Below are positions 1 to 7,636 of a stretch of 64,000 bases of DNA, piece after piece. The notes under the pieces are model-generated. The model searched no databases and was not told where the DNA came from. It saw nothing but the letters and a program-made list of their open reading frames with translations. Numbering within the stretch: position 1 is the first letter of the stretch; the number at the start of each line of letters is the position of its first letter. This stretch comes from Streptomyces camelliae (lineage in GTDB: Bacteria > Actinomycetota > Actinomycetes > Streptomycetales > Streptomycetaceae), in contig NZ_CP115300.1 in assembly GCF_027625935.1 (NCBI RefSeq), positions 5,394,001 to 5,458,000 on the forward strand, given 5' to 3'. The position numbers and the translations under genes are program-made.

Positions 1-84
1 CCGTTTGTGGGGGTTTGCATGAGAACTCGCTTCGTTGCGCGAACTGATCCAGAGCGGAACCTACGCCTCCGCGTTTAGTTATTG

Positions 85-190
85 AACACTTCTGTTGGTG
101 TTCTTTGTTTGATTGTGATGAAGCTAGGTGTTGTCGGGTTGTGGTCTGTTATGTTTGATTGTGTTGAGTGATTGGGTGCGGGTGCAGTAG
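85..190 (+). promoter_or_regulatory. galTEK promoter/operator region with duplicated 12-mer
   Basis: This A/T-richer leader precedes galT and carries the 12-mer TGTTTGATTGTG twice, at 106-117 and 152-163, in direct orientation and 46 bp apart. The second copy lies about 50 bp before the TTG start. Streptomyces gal operons are known to use a galactose-inducible promoter (galP1) that depends on direct hexamer repeats, so this is probably the equivalent region. The assignment rests on position and the repeat; the exact -10/-35 elements are not identified. Bases 1-84 show no coding region I can support. Confidence 0.55.
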
Positions 191-212
191 AAGGACGTAG
201 AGGAGTCCGGCG

Positions 213-1274
213 TTGAAGAAGACCTCGACACGGCTGGCCGACGGTCGTGAGCTGATCTACTACGACCTTCGGGACGACACCGTGCGGGACGCCGTGGACC
301 GCCGTCCGCTGGACCGCACGGTCACCACCTCCGAGATCCGCCGGGACGAGCTGCTCGGCGACGCGATCGCGGTCGCCTCGCACCGCCAGGGCCGTACGTA
401 CCACCCGCCGGCCGACGAGTGCCCGCTGTGCCCGACGCAGGGCGACCGGCTGAGCGAGATCCCGGACTCGTCGTACGACGTCGTCGTCTTCGAGAACCGC
501 TTCCCCTCCCTCGCCGGCGACTCCGGCCGCTGCGAGGTCGTCTGCTTCACCTCCGACCACGACGCCTCCTTCGCCGACCTCACCGAGGAGCAGGCACGCC
601 TGGTGCTGGACGCGTGGACGGACCGCACCTCGGAGCTGTCCCACCTGCCTGCCGTCGAGCAGGTCTTCTGCTTCGAGAACCGGGGCGCGGAGATCGGCGT
701 GACCCTCGGCCACCCGCACGGGCAGATCTACGCCTACCCCTTCACCACCCCGCGCACCGCGCTGATGCTCCGCTCGCTCGCCGCACACAAGGAGGCGACC
801 GGCGGGGAGAACCTGTTCGACGCGGTCCTGGAGCGGGAACTGGCCGGTGAGCGCGTCGTCCTGGAGAGTGAGCACTGGGCCGCCTTCGTGCCGTACGCGG
901 CGCACTGGCCGTACGAGGTGCACCTGTACCCCAAGCGTCGCGTGCCCGACCTGCTCGCGCTCGACGAGGCGGCTCGCACAGAGTTCCCCCAGGTCTATCT
1001 GGAACTCTTGAGGCGCTTCGACCGGATCTTCGGCGAGGGTGAGCCTCCGACGCCGTACATCGCGGCCTGGCACCAGGCCCCGTTCGGCGCGCTGGCGGAG
1101 TTCGACGGTGTGACGCGGGACGACTTCGCGCTCCACCTTGAGCTTTTCACCATCCGCCGCACTTCCGGCAAGCTGAAGTTTCTCGCGGGTTCCGAGTCCG
1201 GCATGAGCGTGTTCATCAACGACGTGCCGCCGGAGCGCGCGGCCGAGCGACTGCGAGAGGTAGCGAGTTCATGA
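213..1274 (+). CDS. galT: Galactose-1-phosphate uridylyltransferase
   Basis: Cytosolic Leloir-pathway enzyme that transfers UMP from UDP-glucose to galactose-1-phosphate. The 353 residues match the family length. The active-site His-Pro-His lies at about residues 167-169 ([12 protein letters not shown]). A Cys pair at residues 70 and 73 (CPLC) fits the zinc site. The TTG start at 213 follows a GGAG at about 202; a GTG one base earlier is out of frame. The stop overlaps the galE start (ATGA), so the two are probably translationally coupled. It is the first gene of a galT-galE-galK operon driven from the repeat-bearing leader upstream. Confidence 0.96.
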   Translation: MKKTSTRLADGRELIYYDLRDDTVRDAVDRRPLDRTVTTSEIRRDELLGDAIAVASHRQGRTYHPPADECPLCPTQGDRLSEIPDSSYDVVVFENRFPSLAGDSGRCEVVCFTSDHDASFADLTEEQARLVLDAWTDRTSELSHLPAVEQVFCFENRGAEIGVTLGHPHGQIYAYPFTTPRTALMLRSLAAHKEATGGENLFDAVLERELAGERVVLESEHWAAFVPYAAHWPYEVHLYPKRRVPDLLALDEAARTEFPQVYLELLRRFDRIFGEGEPPTPYIAAWHQAPFGALAEFDGVTRDDFALHLELFTIRRTSGKLKFLAGSESGMSVFINDVPPERAAERLREVASS

Positions 1275-2233
1275 AGTACCTGGTGACGGGCGGGGCGGGT
1301 TACGTCGGCAGCGTGGTCGCCCAGCACCTGCTGGAGGCCGGCCACGAGGTCACGGTCCTCGACAACCTCTCCACCGGCTTCCGCGCGGGCGTCCCGGCCG
1401 GGGCGGCCTTCGTCGAGGGCGACATCCGCGACGCCGCCAAGTGGCTCGACCCCTCCTACGACGGCGTGCTGCACTTCGCCGCGTCCTCGCAGGTCGGCGA
1501 GTCGGTGGTGAAGCCCGAGAAGTACTGGGACAACAACGTCGGCGGCTCCATGGCCCTGCTCGGCGCCATGCGCGAGGCGGGCGTGCGCCGGCTCGTCTTC
1601 TCCTCCACGGCGGCGACGTACGGCGAGCCGGAGCAGGTCCCGATCGTGGAGAGCGCCCCGACGAAGCCGACCAGCCCCTACGGCGCGACCAAGCTGGCCG
1701 TCGACCACATGATCACCAGCGAGGCGCACGCGCACGGCCTCTCGGCGGTGTCGCTGCGCTACTTCAACGTGGCCGGCGCCTACGGCACGTACGGCGAGCG
1801 CCACGACCCCGAGTCGCACCTGATCCCGCTGGTCCTCCAGGTCGCCCAGGGCCGCCGCGACGCCATCTCGGTCTACGGCGACGACTACGCCACCCCCGAC
1901 GGCACCTGCGTGCGCGACTACATCCACGTCGCGGACCTGGCCGAGGCCCACCTGCTGGCCCTGACGGCCGCGCAGCCGGGCGAGCACCTGATCTGCAACC
2001 TCGGCAACGGCAACGGTTTCTCCGTCCGCGAGGTCATCGAGACCGTCCGGCAGGTCACCGGCCACCCGATCCCCGAGGTGGTCGCCCCCCGCCGAGGCGG
2101 CGACCCGGCGGTCCTGGTCGCCTCGGCGGACACGGCCCGCGAGAAACTGGGCTGGAACCCGTCCCGCGAGGACCTCGCGGGGATCGTCGCGGACGCCTGG
2201 CAGTTCGCGCAGCACATCGCAAAGGAGCAGTAG
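1271..2233 (+). CDS. galE: UDP-glucose 4-epimerase
   Basis: Extended short-chain dehydrogenase that interconverts UDP-galactose and UDP-glucose with bound NAD. The N-terminal Rossmann motif GGAGYVG starts at about residue 7. The catalytic pair Tyr137/Lys141 (SPYGATK) is intact, preceded by the FSSTAATYG serine region. At 320 residues it has the usual actinobacterial GalE length. It overlaps galT by 4 bp. Its TAG stop shares a base with the GTG start of galK, so all three gal genes are coupled. Confidence 0.96.
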   Translation: MKYLVTGGAGYVGSVVAQHLLEAGHEVTVLDNLSTGFRAGVPAGAAFVEGDIRDAAKWLDPSYDGVLHFAASSQVGESVVKPEKYWDNNVGGSMALLGAMREAGVRRLVFSSTAATYGEPEQVPIVESAPTKPTSPYGATKLAVDHMITSEAHAHGLSAVSLRYFNVAGAYGTYGERHDPESHLIPLVLQVAQGRRDAISVYGDDYATPDGTCVRDYIHVADLAEAHLLALTAAQPGEHLICNLGNGNGFSVREVIETVRQVTGHPIPEVVAPRRGGDPAVLVASADTAREKLGWNPSREDLAGIVADAWQFAQHIAKEQ

Positions 2234-3390
2234 TGGGGGCAGCACAGCAGGTCGCGCAGCGCTTCACCGAGCTGTACGGCGCCGCGCCGGAGGGGGTCTG
2301 GGCGGCGCCGGGCCGGGTGAACCTGATCGGCGAGCACACCGACTACAACGACGGCTTCGTGATGCCGTTCGCGCTGCCGCACCAGGCGGTCGCGGCGGTC
2401 TCGCGCCGGGACGACGGCGTGCTGCGCCTGCACTCGGACGACATCGAGGGCGGCGTGGCGGAACTGCGCCTGGACGCCCTGGCACCCGGCAGCGACGAGG
2501 ACTGGACGGCGTACCCGGCAGGCGTGGTCTGGGCGCTGCGCGAGGCGGGCCACGCGATCACCGGCGCGGACGTCCACTTGTCCTCGACGGTCCCGACGGG
2601 CGCGGGCCTGTCCTCCTCGGCGGCCCTGGAGGTGGTGATCGCGCTCGCCCTGGGCGACCTCTACGACCTCGGCCTCCAGCGCTGGCAGCTGGCCCGCCTG
2701 TGCCAGCGCGCCGAGAACGTCTACGTCGGCGCGCCCACCGGCATCATGGACCAGACGGCGTCGGCCTGCTGCGAGCAGGGCCACGCCCTCTTCCTGGACA
2801 CCCGTGACCTGTCCCAGCAGCAGATCCCCTTCGACCTCGCGGCCGAGGGCCTGCGCCTGCTGGTGGTCGACACCCAGGTCAAGCACGCGCACAGCGGCGG
2901 CGAGTACGGCAAGCGCCGGGCCGGCTGCGAGAAGGGCGCGGCCCTGCTCGGCGTCGACGCCCTGCGGGACATCCCCTACGCCGAGCTGGACGCGGCGCTG
3001 GAGCGGCTGGGGGACGAGGAGGAGGTCCGCCGCCTGGTCCGGCACGTGGTGACGGAGGACGAGCGGGTCGAGCGGGTCGTGGGCCTGCTGAGGGCGGGCG
3101 ACACCCGCGCCATCGGCCCGGTCCTCACCGAGGGCCACGCCTCCCTGCGCGACGACTTCCGCATCTCCTGCGCCGAGCTGGACCTGGTCGTCGACACGGC
3201 CCTCGCCTCCGGCGCCCTGGGCGCCCGCATGACCGGCGGCGGCTTCGGCGGCTCGGCGATCGTCCTGACCGAGGCCACCGAGGTGGACACCCTGACGAAG
3301 GCCATCGAGGAAGCCTTCGCCACGGCCCGCTTCACGGCCCCCCGCGTCTTCGAGGCGGTGCCCTCGCCGGGGGCGCGGCGACTGGTCTGA
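2233..3390 (+). CDS. galK: Galactokinase
   Basis: GHMP-family kinase that phosphorylates galactose at C1, giving the GalT substrate. The galactokinase signature GRVNLIGEHTDYNDG sits near residue 30, the ATP-binding GAGLSSSAALE near residue 120, and the C-terminal GHMP motif MTGGGFGGSA near residue 335. The GTG start at 2233 shares its first base with the galE TAG stop and gives 385 residues, typical of the family. The upstream AAAGGAG at 2221-2227 can serve as ribosome-binding site. It is the last gene of the gal operon, ending at a strong hairpin. Confidence 0.96.
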   Translation: MGAAQQVAQRFTELYGAAPEGVWAAPGRVNLIGEHTDYNDGFVMPFALPHQAVAAVSRRDDGVLRLHSDDIEGGVAELRLDALAPGSDEDWTAYPAGVVWALREAGHAITGADVHLSSTVPTGAGLSSSAALEVVIALALGDLYDLGLQRWQLARLCQRAENVYVGAPTGIMDQTASACCEQGHALFLDTRDLSQQQIPFDLAAEGLRLLVVDTQVKHAHSGGEYGKRRAGCEKGAALLGVDALRDIPYAELDAALERLGDEEEVRRLVRHVVTEDERVERVVGLLRAGDTRAIGPVLTEGHASLRDDFRISCAELDLVVDTALASGALGARMTGGGFGGSAIVLTEATEVDTLTKAIEEAFATARFTAPRVFEAVPSPGARRLV

Positions 3391-3409
3391 CGTCCGCGGT
3401 CCGCGGTGC

Positions 3410-3441
3410 GGTGGCGCCGGGTGTCAGGACCCGGCGCCGCC
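3410..3441. terminator. Hairpin between convergent galK and small ORF
   Basis: Perfect 10-bp arms GGCGCCGGGT (3413-3422) and ACCCGGCGCC (3429-3438) enclose a 6-nt loop; a G-T and two G-C pairs can extend the stem. It lies between the galK stop and the last codons of the opposing small gene, so it can end transcription in both directions. No U-tract follows, as is usual in streptomycetes. Confidence 0.6.
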
Positions 3442-3735
3442 TGCGAAGCGGACCGGCGACACGAGGGCGATGCGGATCAGGCCGGGTTCCGGTGGCGGGG
3501 CGTCGTAGACGTACGTGACCGTGAGAGCCGGACGGCCGGCCGTGGCTTCGAGGCGTGTCGTGTAGAGCTTCATCCCGCCGACGGCGCTGCGTGCCTGACG
3601 GCCGAGCGTCGGGCTCTTCTCCAGCTCGGCACGCAGAGCTTCGACGGCTTCGAGAGCCCCGTGTCCGATGGCTCGGCAGCGGGAGAGGGCCTCGTGCGTG
3701 ATCTCGGCGACGACCGGCTGCCGGGCCTCGGTCAA
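3424..3735 (-). CDS. Small protein, possible RelE/ParE-like toxin
   Basis: A 103-residue protein with no firm family assignment from sequence alone. Its shape fits the RelE/ParE superfamily: a helical N-terminus (ALEAVEALRAELEKSP), then short strands ending in a hydrophobic LIRIALVSPV segment. Its ATG overlaps the TGA of the 96-residue gene upstream (ATGA at 3732-3735), so the two are translationally coupled. That order, small putative antitoxin then putative toxin, is common for type II modules. It could also be an uncharacterised conserved pair with no toxic role. Confidence 0.5.
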   Translation of the reverse strand: MTEARQPVVAEITHEALSRCRAIGHGALEAVEALRAELEKSPTLGRQARSAVGGMKLYTTRLEATAGRPALTVTYVYDAPPPEPGLIRIALVSPVRFAGGAGS

Positions 3736-4022
3736 CGCTGGTGTCCTCGGGCGGCCCGGATCTCGGCGGCCGCCGTGGCGACGGCGGCGTCGAAGCCGGG
3801 ATCCTGCCGGGCGATGATCCGGCCGCGGAACTCTTCGACCAGCCGGACGACGCCGCTGAGATCGGCGGGATCGGCATGGTTGATCTCGCGGGCCAGCTCG
3901 GCCTCGAAGTCATCGGCGTCGCCGGGGAAGCCGTAGCCCAGGGTGAGGGCGGCGCGGAGTTCACCGATGGTGCGCATGGCGGGCAGGCGGGGCGTGCCGG
4001 AGTCTGCCGGATCTGCGGTCAT
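3732..4022 (-). CDS. Small protein, DUF6247-like putative antitoxin
   Basis: A 96-residue acidic, largely helical protein. The segment IGELRAALTLGYG, followed by an acidic FEAELAREI helix and a VVRLVEEFRGRIIARQDP helix, resembles DUF6247 proteins, which often sit next to RelE-like genes in streptomycetes. I recognise this by pattern only. No classical DNA-binding motif is visible. It lies 31 bp downstream of the GNAT gene on the same strand and is coupled to the 103-residue gene after it, so all three may form one operon. Confidence 0.5.
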   Translation of the reverse strand: MTADPADSGTPRLPAMRTIGELRAALTLGYGFPGDADDFEAELAREINHADPADLSGVVRLVEEFRGRIIARQDPGFDAAVATAAAEIRAARGHQR

Positions 4023-4053
4023 GGCGGTCAGGGCTCCCTTCGCGGTGTCGGAC

Positions 4054-4503
4054 TCACCGTACCGGTAGCCGCTTCACCAACGTGTACTCCGTGATCCCCG
4101 GCGGATAGTCCGGGATCACGCACACCACCTCGTAGCCCTGCTTCTCGTAGAAGCGCGGGGCCTGGAAGTCCCAGGTCTCCAGGCGGGCGGCGGTGCAGGC
4201 GCGGTCGGTGCGGGCGAGGTGTTCCGCCTTCGCCAGCAGGTGGGAACCCAGACCCGTGCCGCGGTGGGCGGCGTCGACCCACAGGTAGGTGACGTGCAGC
4301 CAGGTCGTCCAGGTGTGGCCGACCAGGCCGCCCGCAAGGCCGCCGGCCTCGTCCAGCGCCCAGACGTGGAGCGGGACCTCGCGCGCGCCGGGTGTGCCGC
4401 GCAGGGCCGCCAGCACCGGGGACGCCGCCGTGTTGGTGTCCCGCAGCCGCGAGCGGAGCAGATCACGTCGGCCTTTGTCGACTTCCGTCTCGATACGAAA
4501 CAT
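4054..4503 (-). CDS. GNAT family N-acetyltransferase
   Basis: Predicted cytosolic acetyl-CoA-dependent N-acetyltransferase of about 149 residues. The GNAT core is clear: strand LHVTYLWVDAAHRGTGLGSHLL carries the Arg/Gln-X-X-Gly-X-Gly/Ala acetyl-CoA loop (HRGTGLG), and FYEKQGYEVV is the typical C-terminal motif. The substrate is unknown. I start it at the ATG at 4503 (MFRIETE), where similarity to family members begins. An in-frame ATG at 4515 is possible. A good AAGGAG lies about 30 bp further upstream without a well-placed in-frame start. It heads the small-gene cluster that continues to 3424. Confidence 0.82.
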   Translation of the reverse strand: MFRIETEVDKGRRDLLRSRLRDTNTAASPVLAALRGTPGAREVPLHVWALDEAGGLAGGLVGHTWTTWLHVTYLWVDAAHRGTGLGSHLLAKAEHLARTDRACTAARLETWDFQAPRFYEKQGYEVVCVIPDYPPGITEYTLVKRLPVR

Positions 4504-4772
4504 GCGGCACACCATAAACGCGCCAGAGCGCCACTTTTGTAAATCTCCTTCCGCTGCGTGCCCGCATCCGTACTCTGAGGAGCAGCACCGGTGGGGGCCG
4601 GTGCCGATCAGGGGGCGAGACATGCGGGTACGGCGCCCGCGGTGGGGGTAGCAGTCTCCGCGACGGCGGCGGCCGTGCGGCGCGCGTCCTTCCCGTGGGT
4701 GTCGTACCCGTGGGCGTTTCCCAACCTTTTTGGTATCCCCTGCTCCGAACGGAGCCTGGGGAAGGGGGTTTC

Positions 4773-5540
4773 GTGGTTCGTATCCGAGTCCTGGTCGTGG
4801 ACGACCACCGCATCTTCGCCGAGTCGCTCGCCGCCGCCCTGGCCGCCGAGCCGGACGTCGACGTCTTCGCCGCCGGCAGCGGTCCCGCCGCGCTGCGCTG
4901 CCTGGAGCGCGCCGCCGGGGAGGGCCGCCGCTACGACGTCCTGCTGGTCGACGCCGACCTGGGCGGCACCGTGCCCGGCGGCCGCCCGGCCGTGCCCGTG
5001 CAGGAGGGCAACGCGGAGGGGCTCGTCGACGGGATCTCGCTGGTCGCGGGCGTGCGTGCCGCCCAGCCCGGCGTGCGGACGGTCGTACTCGCCGAGAAGG
5101 ACGACCCCCGGCGGGCGGCGCTCGCGCTGCAGGCCGGGGCCTCGGGATGGGTCGCCAAGGACTGCTCGCTGTCCCGGCTGCTGACGGTGATCCGGGGCGT
5201 GCTGCGCGACGAGACCCATCTGCCGCCCGCCCTGCTCACCGGCGTGCTGAAGGAGCTGACGGCCGCGCGCCGGCACCGCACCGAGAGCGAGCGGCTGGTG
5301 GAGTCCCTCACCCCGCGCGAGCGGGAGGTGCTGCGCTGCATGGTCGCCGGGCTGGGCCGCAAGGCCGTCGCCGAGCGGCTGTTCCTCTCCCCGCACACCG
5401 TGCGCACCCACATGCAGAACGTCCTCGGCAAGCTGGGCGTCCACTCCACGCTGGCCGCCGTGGCGCTCGCCCGGCGCGCGGGCGTCGGCCCGGCCGAGCT
5501 AGCCGGGGATGTTGTCGAACGGGGCGGTCAGCTGGCGTAG
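4773..5540 (+). CDS. LuxR-family response regulator, orphan
   Basis: A 255-residue DNA-binding regulator. The receiver domain starts VRIRVLVVDDH (acidic pair) and has a candidate phosphorylation Asp in DVLLVDADLGG, followed by an unusual Pro/Gly-rich insert (VPGGRPAVPVQEGNAEG). The C-terminus is a LuxR/FixJ helix-turn-helix (LTPREREVLRCMVAGLGRKAV, then SPHTVRTHMQNVLGKLGV). The GTG start at 4773 is chosen because GAAGGGGG lies 5 nt upstream and the receiver begins at once; upstream ATGs would add an unstructured leader. No histidine kinase is adjacent. Its last 42 nt overlap the convergent MarR gene. Confidence 0.88.
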   Translation: MVRIRVLVVDDHRIFAESLAAALAAEPDVDVFAAGSGPAALRCLERAAGEGRRYDVLLVDADLGGTVPGGRPAVPVQEGNAEGLVDGISLVAGVRAAQPGVRTVVLAEKDDPRRAALALQAGASGWVAKDCSLSRLLTVIRGVLRDETHLPPALLTGVLKELTAARRHRTESERLVESLTPREREVLRCMVAGLGRKAVAERLFLSPHTVRTHMQNVLGKLGVHSTLAAVALARRAGVGPAELAGDVVERGGQLA

Positions 5541-5996
5541 CAGCCCGGCGAGCTCGGCACGCTGGGCACGCGACAGCTCGCCGAGGATCGCCCGCTCCTG
5601 CTCCAGCAGCCCGGCGAGCGCCTGGTCGGCGCGGTCCCGGCCGGTCTCGGTCAGCCGGACCAGCACGCCCCGCCGGTCGCTCGGATCGGGCAGCCGCTCC
5701 ACCAGGCCCTTCTTGGCCAGCCGGTCGATGCGGTTGGTCATCGTGCCCGACGTGACCAGGGTCTGGGTCAGCAGCTGGCCGGGGGAGAGCTGATATGGCG
5801 TGCCCGCGCGCCGCAGCGCGGTCAGCACGTCGAACTCCCAGGGCTCCAGCTGGTGCTCGGAAAAGGCGAGCCGGCGTGCGCGGTCCAGGTGCCGGGCCAG
5901 CCTGCTCACCCGGCTGAGCACTTCCAGCGGCTCCACGTCGAGGTCCGGGCGCTCCCGGCGCCACGCTGCGACCAGCCGATCGACCTCGTCCTCCAT
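5499..5996 (-). CDS. MarR-family transcriptional regulator
   Basis: A 165-residue winged-helix repressor. The recognition region reads QTLVTSGTMTNRIDRLAKKGLV, followed by the wing RLPDPSDRRGVLVRLTETG, both diagnostic of MarR. The start at 5996 (MEDEVDRLVAAW) is preferred over upstream codons that run through the operator region. There is no clear Shine-Dalgarno, so the transcript may be leaderless. It is divergent from the methyltransferase gene; the 88-bp gap holds two operator-like repeats, so autoregulation and control of the neighbour are likely. Its 3' end overlaps the response-regulator gene by 42 nt. Confidence 0.9.
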   Translation of the reverse strand: MEDEVDRLVAAWRRERPDLDVEPLEVLSRVSRLARHLDRARRLAFSEHQLEPWEFDVLTALRRAGTPYQLSPGQLLTQTLVTSGTMTNRIDRLAKKGLVERLPDPSDRRGVLVRLTETGRDRADQALAGLLEQERAILGELSRAQRAELAGLLRQLTAPFDNIPG

Positions 5997-6026
5997 GGAG
6001 ATCAGTGTAGTGGTTGTGTCGACGTG

Positions 6027-6062
6027 AAGTCTCTTGATCTCAAGTCTCTTGACATCGAGATA
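6027..6062. promoter_or_regulatory. Duplicated MarR operator-like sites
   Basis: AAGTCTCTTGA occurs twice, 15 bp apart (6027-6037 and 6042-6052). The first copy sits in the inverted repeat CTTGA-TC-TCAAG (6033-6044). The second sits in the imperfect palindrome TCTCTTGACATCGAGATA (6045-6062). MarR regulators commonly bind CTTGANNTCAAG-type palindromes. The pair lies in the divergent gap between the marR-type gene and the methyltransferase gene, 22 bp before the latter's start. Confidence 0.6.
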
Positions 6063-6084
6063 AATCGGGGAGGACAGTGGAGAC

Positions 6085-6909
6085 ATGACGAACGCGAACT
6101 CCCACCCCGTCTGGGACCCCGGGCAGTACCTGCGCCACGCCGGTCACCGGGCCCGCCCCTTCGCCGACCTCCTCGCCCGCGTCCCCGCCCTCCCCACGGC
6201 GGCACCCCGCATCGCGGACCTCGGCTGCGGTCCCGGCAACGTCACCGTCCTGCTCACCGAACGCTGGCCGGCCGCGCACGTCACCGGCTACGACAACTCC
6301 CCCGAGATGCTCGACAAGGCCCACACCGACCACGACGGCCCCACCCCCGGGGGCGGCCGGCTGGACTTCTCCCACGCCGACGCGCGCACCTGGACGCCCG
6401 AGCAGCCGTACGACCTGATCGTCTCCAACGCCACCCTCCAGTGGGTGCCGGGCCACGCCGACCGCTTCGCCGACTGGATCGCCGGTCTCAAGCCGGGCGG
6501 CGCCCTCGCCTTCCAGGTGCCCGACAACATCGACGCCCCGCTGCACGCCCTGATGCGCGACCTCGCCGGCACGCCCCGCTGGAAGGGCCGGCTCGCCGAC
6601 GTCCTGCGCCGCACCGACTCCGTGCACACCCCCGGCGCCTATCTGGACCGCCTCGCCCGCCTCGGCTGCGCGGCCGACGTGTGGCAGACGACGTACCACC
6701 ACGTCCTCCAGGGCGAGGACCCGGTCCTGGACTGGGTGAAGGGCACCGGGCTGCGGCCCGCCCTGACCGCGCTCGCCGACGACCCCGAGGCACGCGACGC
6801 GTTCCTCACCGAGTACCGGGACCTGCTGCGGCAGGCCTACCCGAGCGCGCCGTACGGCACGGTCATGCCGTTCCGCCGGCTGTTCGCCGTCGCCGTGAAG
6901 GAGGGCTGA
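6085..6909 (+). CDS. tam: Trans-aconitate 2-methyltransferase-like SAM methyltransferase
   Basis: A 274-residue class I methyltransferase that resembles Tam, which methylates trans-aconitate formed from the citric-acid-cycle intermediate cis-aconitate. Family features are the N-terminal WDPGQYLRHAGHRARPF, SAM motif I IADLGCGPGNVT near residue 48, the acidic YDNSPEML after strand 2, and SNATLQWVPGH (motif IV region). The ATG at 6085 follows GGGGAGGAC. It is divergent from the MarR gene and runs 2 bp ahead of the VOC gene, so they form an operon. The substrate is inferred from family resemblance. Confidence 0.82.
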   Translation: MTNANSHPVWDPGQYLRHAGHRARPFADLLARVPALPTAAPRIADLGCGPGNVTVLLTERWPAAHVTGYDNSPEMLDKAHTDHDGPTPGGGRLDFSHADARTWTPEQPYDLIVSNATLQWVPGHADRFADWIAGLKPGGALAFQVPDNIDAPLHALMRDLAGTPRWKGRLADVLRRTDSVHTPGAYLDRLARLGCAADVWQTTYHHVLQGEDPVLDWVKGTGLRPALTALADDPEARDAFLTEYRDLLRQAYPSAPYGTVMPFRRLFAVAVKEG

Positions 6910-6911
6910 GC

Positions 6912-7274
6912 GTGCTCACCGCGATCGACCATGTGCAGCTGGCCGCCCCACCCGGGTCGGAGGACGCGTTGCGGGCGTACTACGCCGGCGTCCTCGGCAT
7001 GACCGAGATCCCCAAGCCGCCCGTGCTGGCCGCGCGCGGAGGCTGCTGGTTCCAGGCCGGATCCGTCCAGCTCCACCTGGGCACAGAGGAAGACTTCCGG
7101 CCCGCGAAGAAGGCCCACCCCGGGCTCAGGGTGACGGGCATCGAGGCGTTCGCGGCCCGGCTCGAATCCCTCGGTGCCCCGGTGACCTGGGACGACAACC
7201 TTCCCGGCCACCGCCGCTGCTACTCCGAGGACCCGGTCGGCAACCGCCTGGAATTCCTGGAGCCGATGGGCTGA
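6912..7274 (+). CDS. VOC (glyoxalase/bleomycin-resistance) family protein
   Basis: A 120-residue single-domain vicinal-oxygen-chelate protein. The N-terminal strand AIDHVQLAAPPG holds a likely metal-binding His. The middle has the family spacing FQAGSVQLHLGTEED, and the C-terminus ends DPVGNRLEFLEP, which carries the last metal ligand Glu. The GTG start at 6912 lies 2 nt after the stop of the methyltransferase gene, so the two are co-transcribed and probably share MarR control. The substrate cannot be told from sequence. Confidence 0.85.
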   Translation: MLTAIDHVQLAAPPGSEDALRAYYAGVLGMTEIPKPPVLAARGGCWFQAGSVQLHLGTEEDFRPAKKAHPGLRVTGIEAFAARLESLGAPVTWDDNLPGHRRCYSEDPVGNRLEFLEPMG

Positions 7275-7280
7275 GCCGCC

Positions 7281-7306
7281 GTTTGCCCGGCCCCCGTCAT
7301 GGTTAC
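7281..7306 (+). promoter_or_regulatory. Sigma-B-like promoter of csbD-type gene
   Basis: GTTTG (7281-7285), a 15-nt spacer and GGTTAC (7301-7306) fit the streptomycete sigma-B-type pattern GNNTN-N14-16-GGGTAY with one mismatch. It ends 46 bp before the GTG start of the CsbD-like gene. CsbD proteins are classic general-stress targets, which supports the reading. Confidence 0.5.
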
Positions 7307-7351
7307 CCGTCGCGATGACCCAGAAGTCCCGCCAGGTCAGGAGGACGGACG

Positions 7352-7525
7352 GTGGCACGAGAACAGAAGGCCAAGGCCAAGAAGGAACAGATCAAGGGAA
7401 AGGCCAAGGAGGTCGGCGGGCGCGCCGTGCGCGATCTGCCGATGGAGGCCGAGGGCCGCGCCGAGAAGGCCAAGGGTGACGTCCGTCAGGCGAAGGAGAA
7501 GGGCAAGGACGCCTTCAAGCCCTGA
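7352..7525 (+). CDS. CsbD-like small stress protein
   Basis: A 57-residue, highly charged Lys/Glu-rich protein (start VAREQKAKAKKEQIKGKAKE, end KEKGKDAFKP) with the repeated KGKAKE / KAKGD pattern of the CsbD family. CsbD members are small, probably disordered general-stress proteins of unknown mechanism. The GTG start at 7352 follows AGGAGGA at about 7339. A sigma-B-like promoter lies just upstream. The stop codon sits in the first unit of a 12-bp tandem repeat, so extra repeat copies only add further in-frame stops. Confidence 0.8.
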   Translation: MAREQKAKAKKEQIKGKAKEVGGRAVRDLPMEAEGRAEKAKGDVRQAKEKGKDAFKP

Positions 7526-7580
7526 GGCAAGCCCTGAGGCAAGCCCTGAGGCAAGCCCTGAGGCAAGCCCTGAGGCAAGC
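7521..7580. repeat. Five perfect 12-bp tandem repeats
   Basis: CCTGAGGCAAGC is repeated five times without a mismatch from 7521 to 7580, then decays into GCTGAG. The unit includes the TGA stop of the csbD-like gene and is a multiple of three, so every copy gives the same in-frame stop. The array lies between that gene and the TetR gene and does not enter the latter (which ends at 7637). Confidence 0.97.
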
Positions 7581-7636
7581 GCTGAGCGAATCGCGCTGAG
7601 CCCATCGCAGAGTCAAGCACCGCACCGGTCGGCGGT

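Noticed and set aside
7521..7580. 12-bp array as a CRISPR
   Set aside because: Units are directly contiguous without spacers and no cas gene is near.
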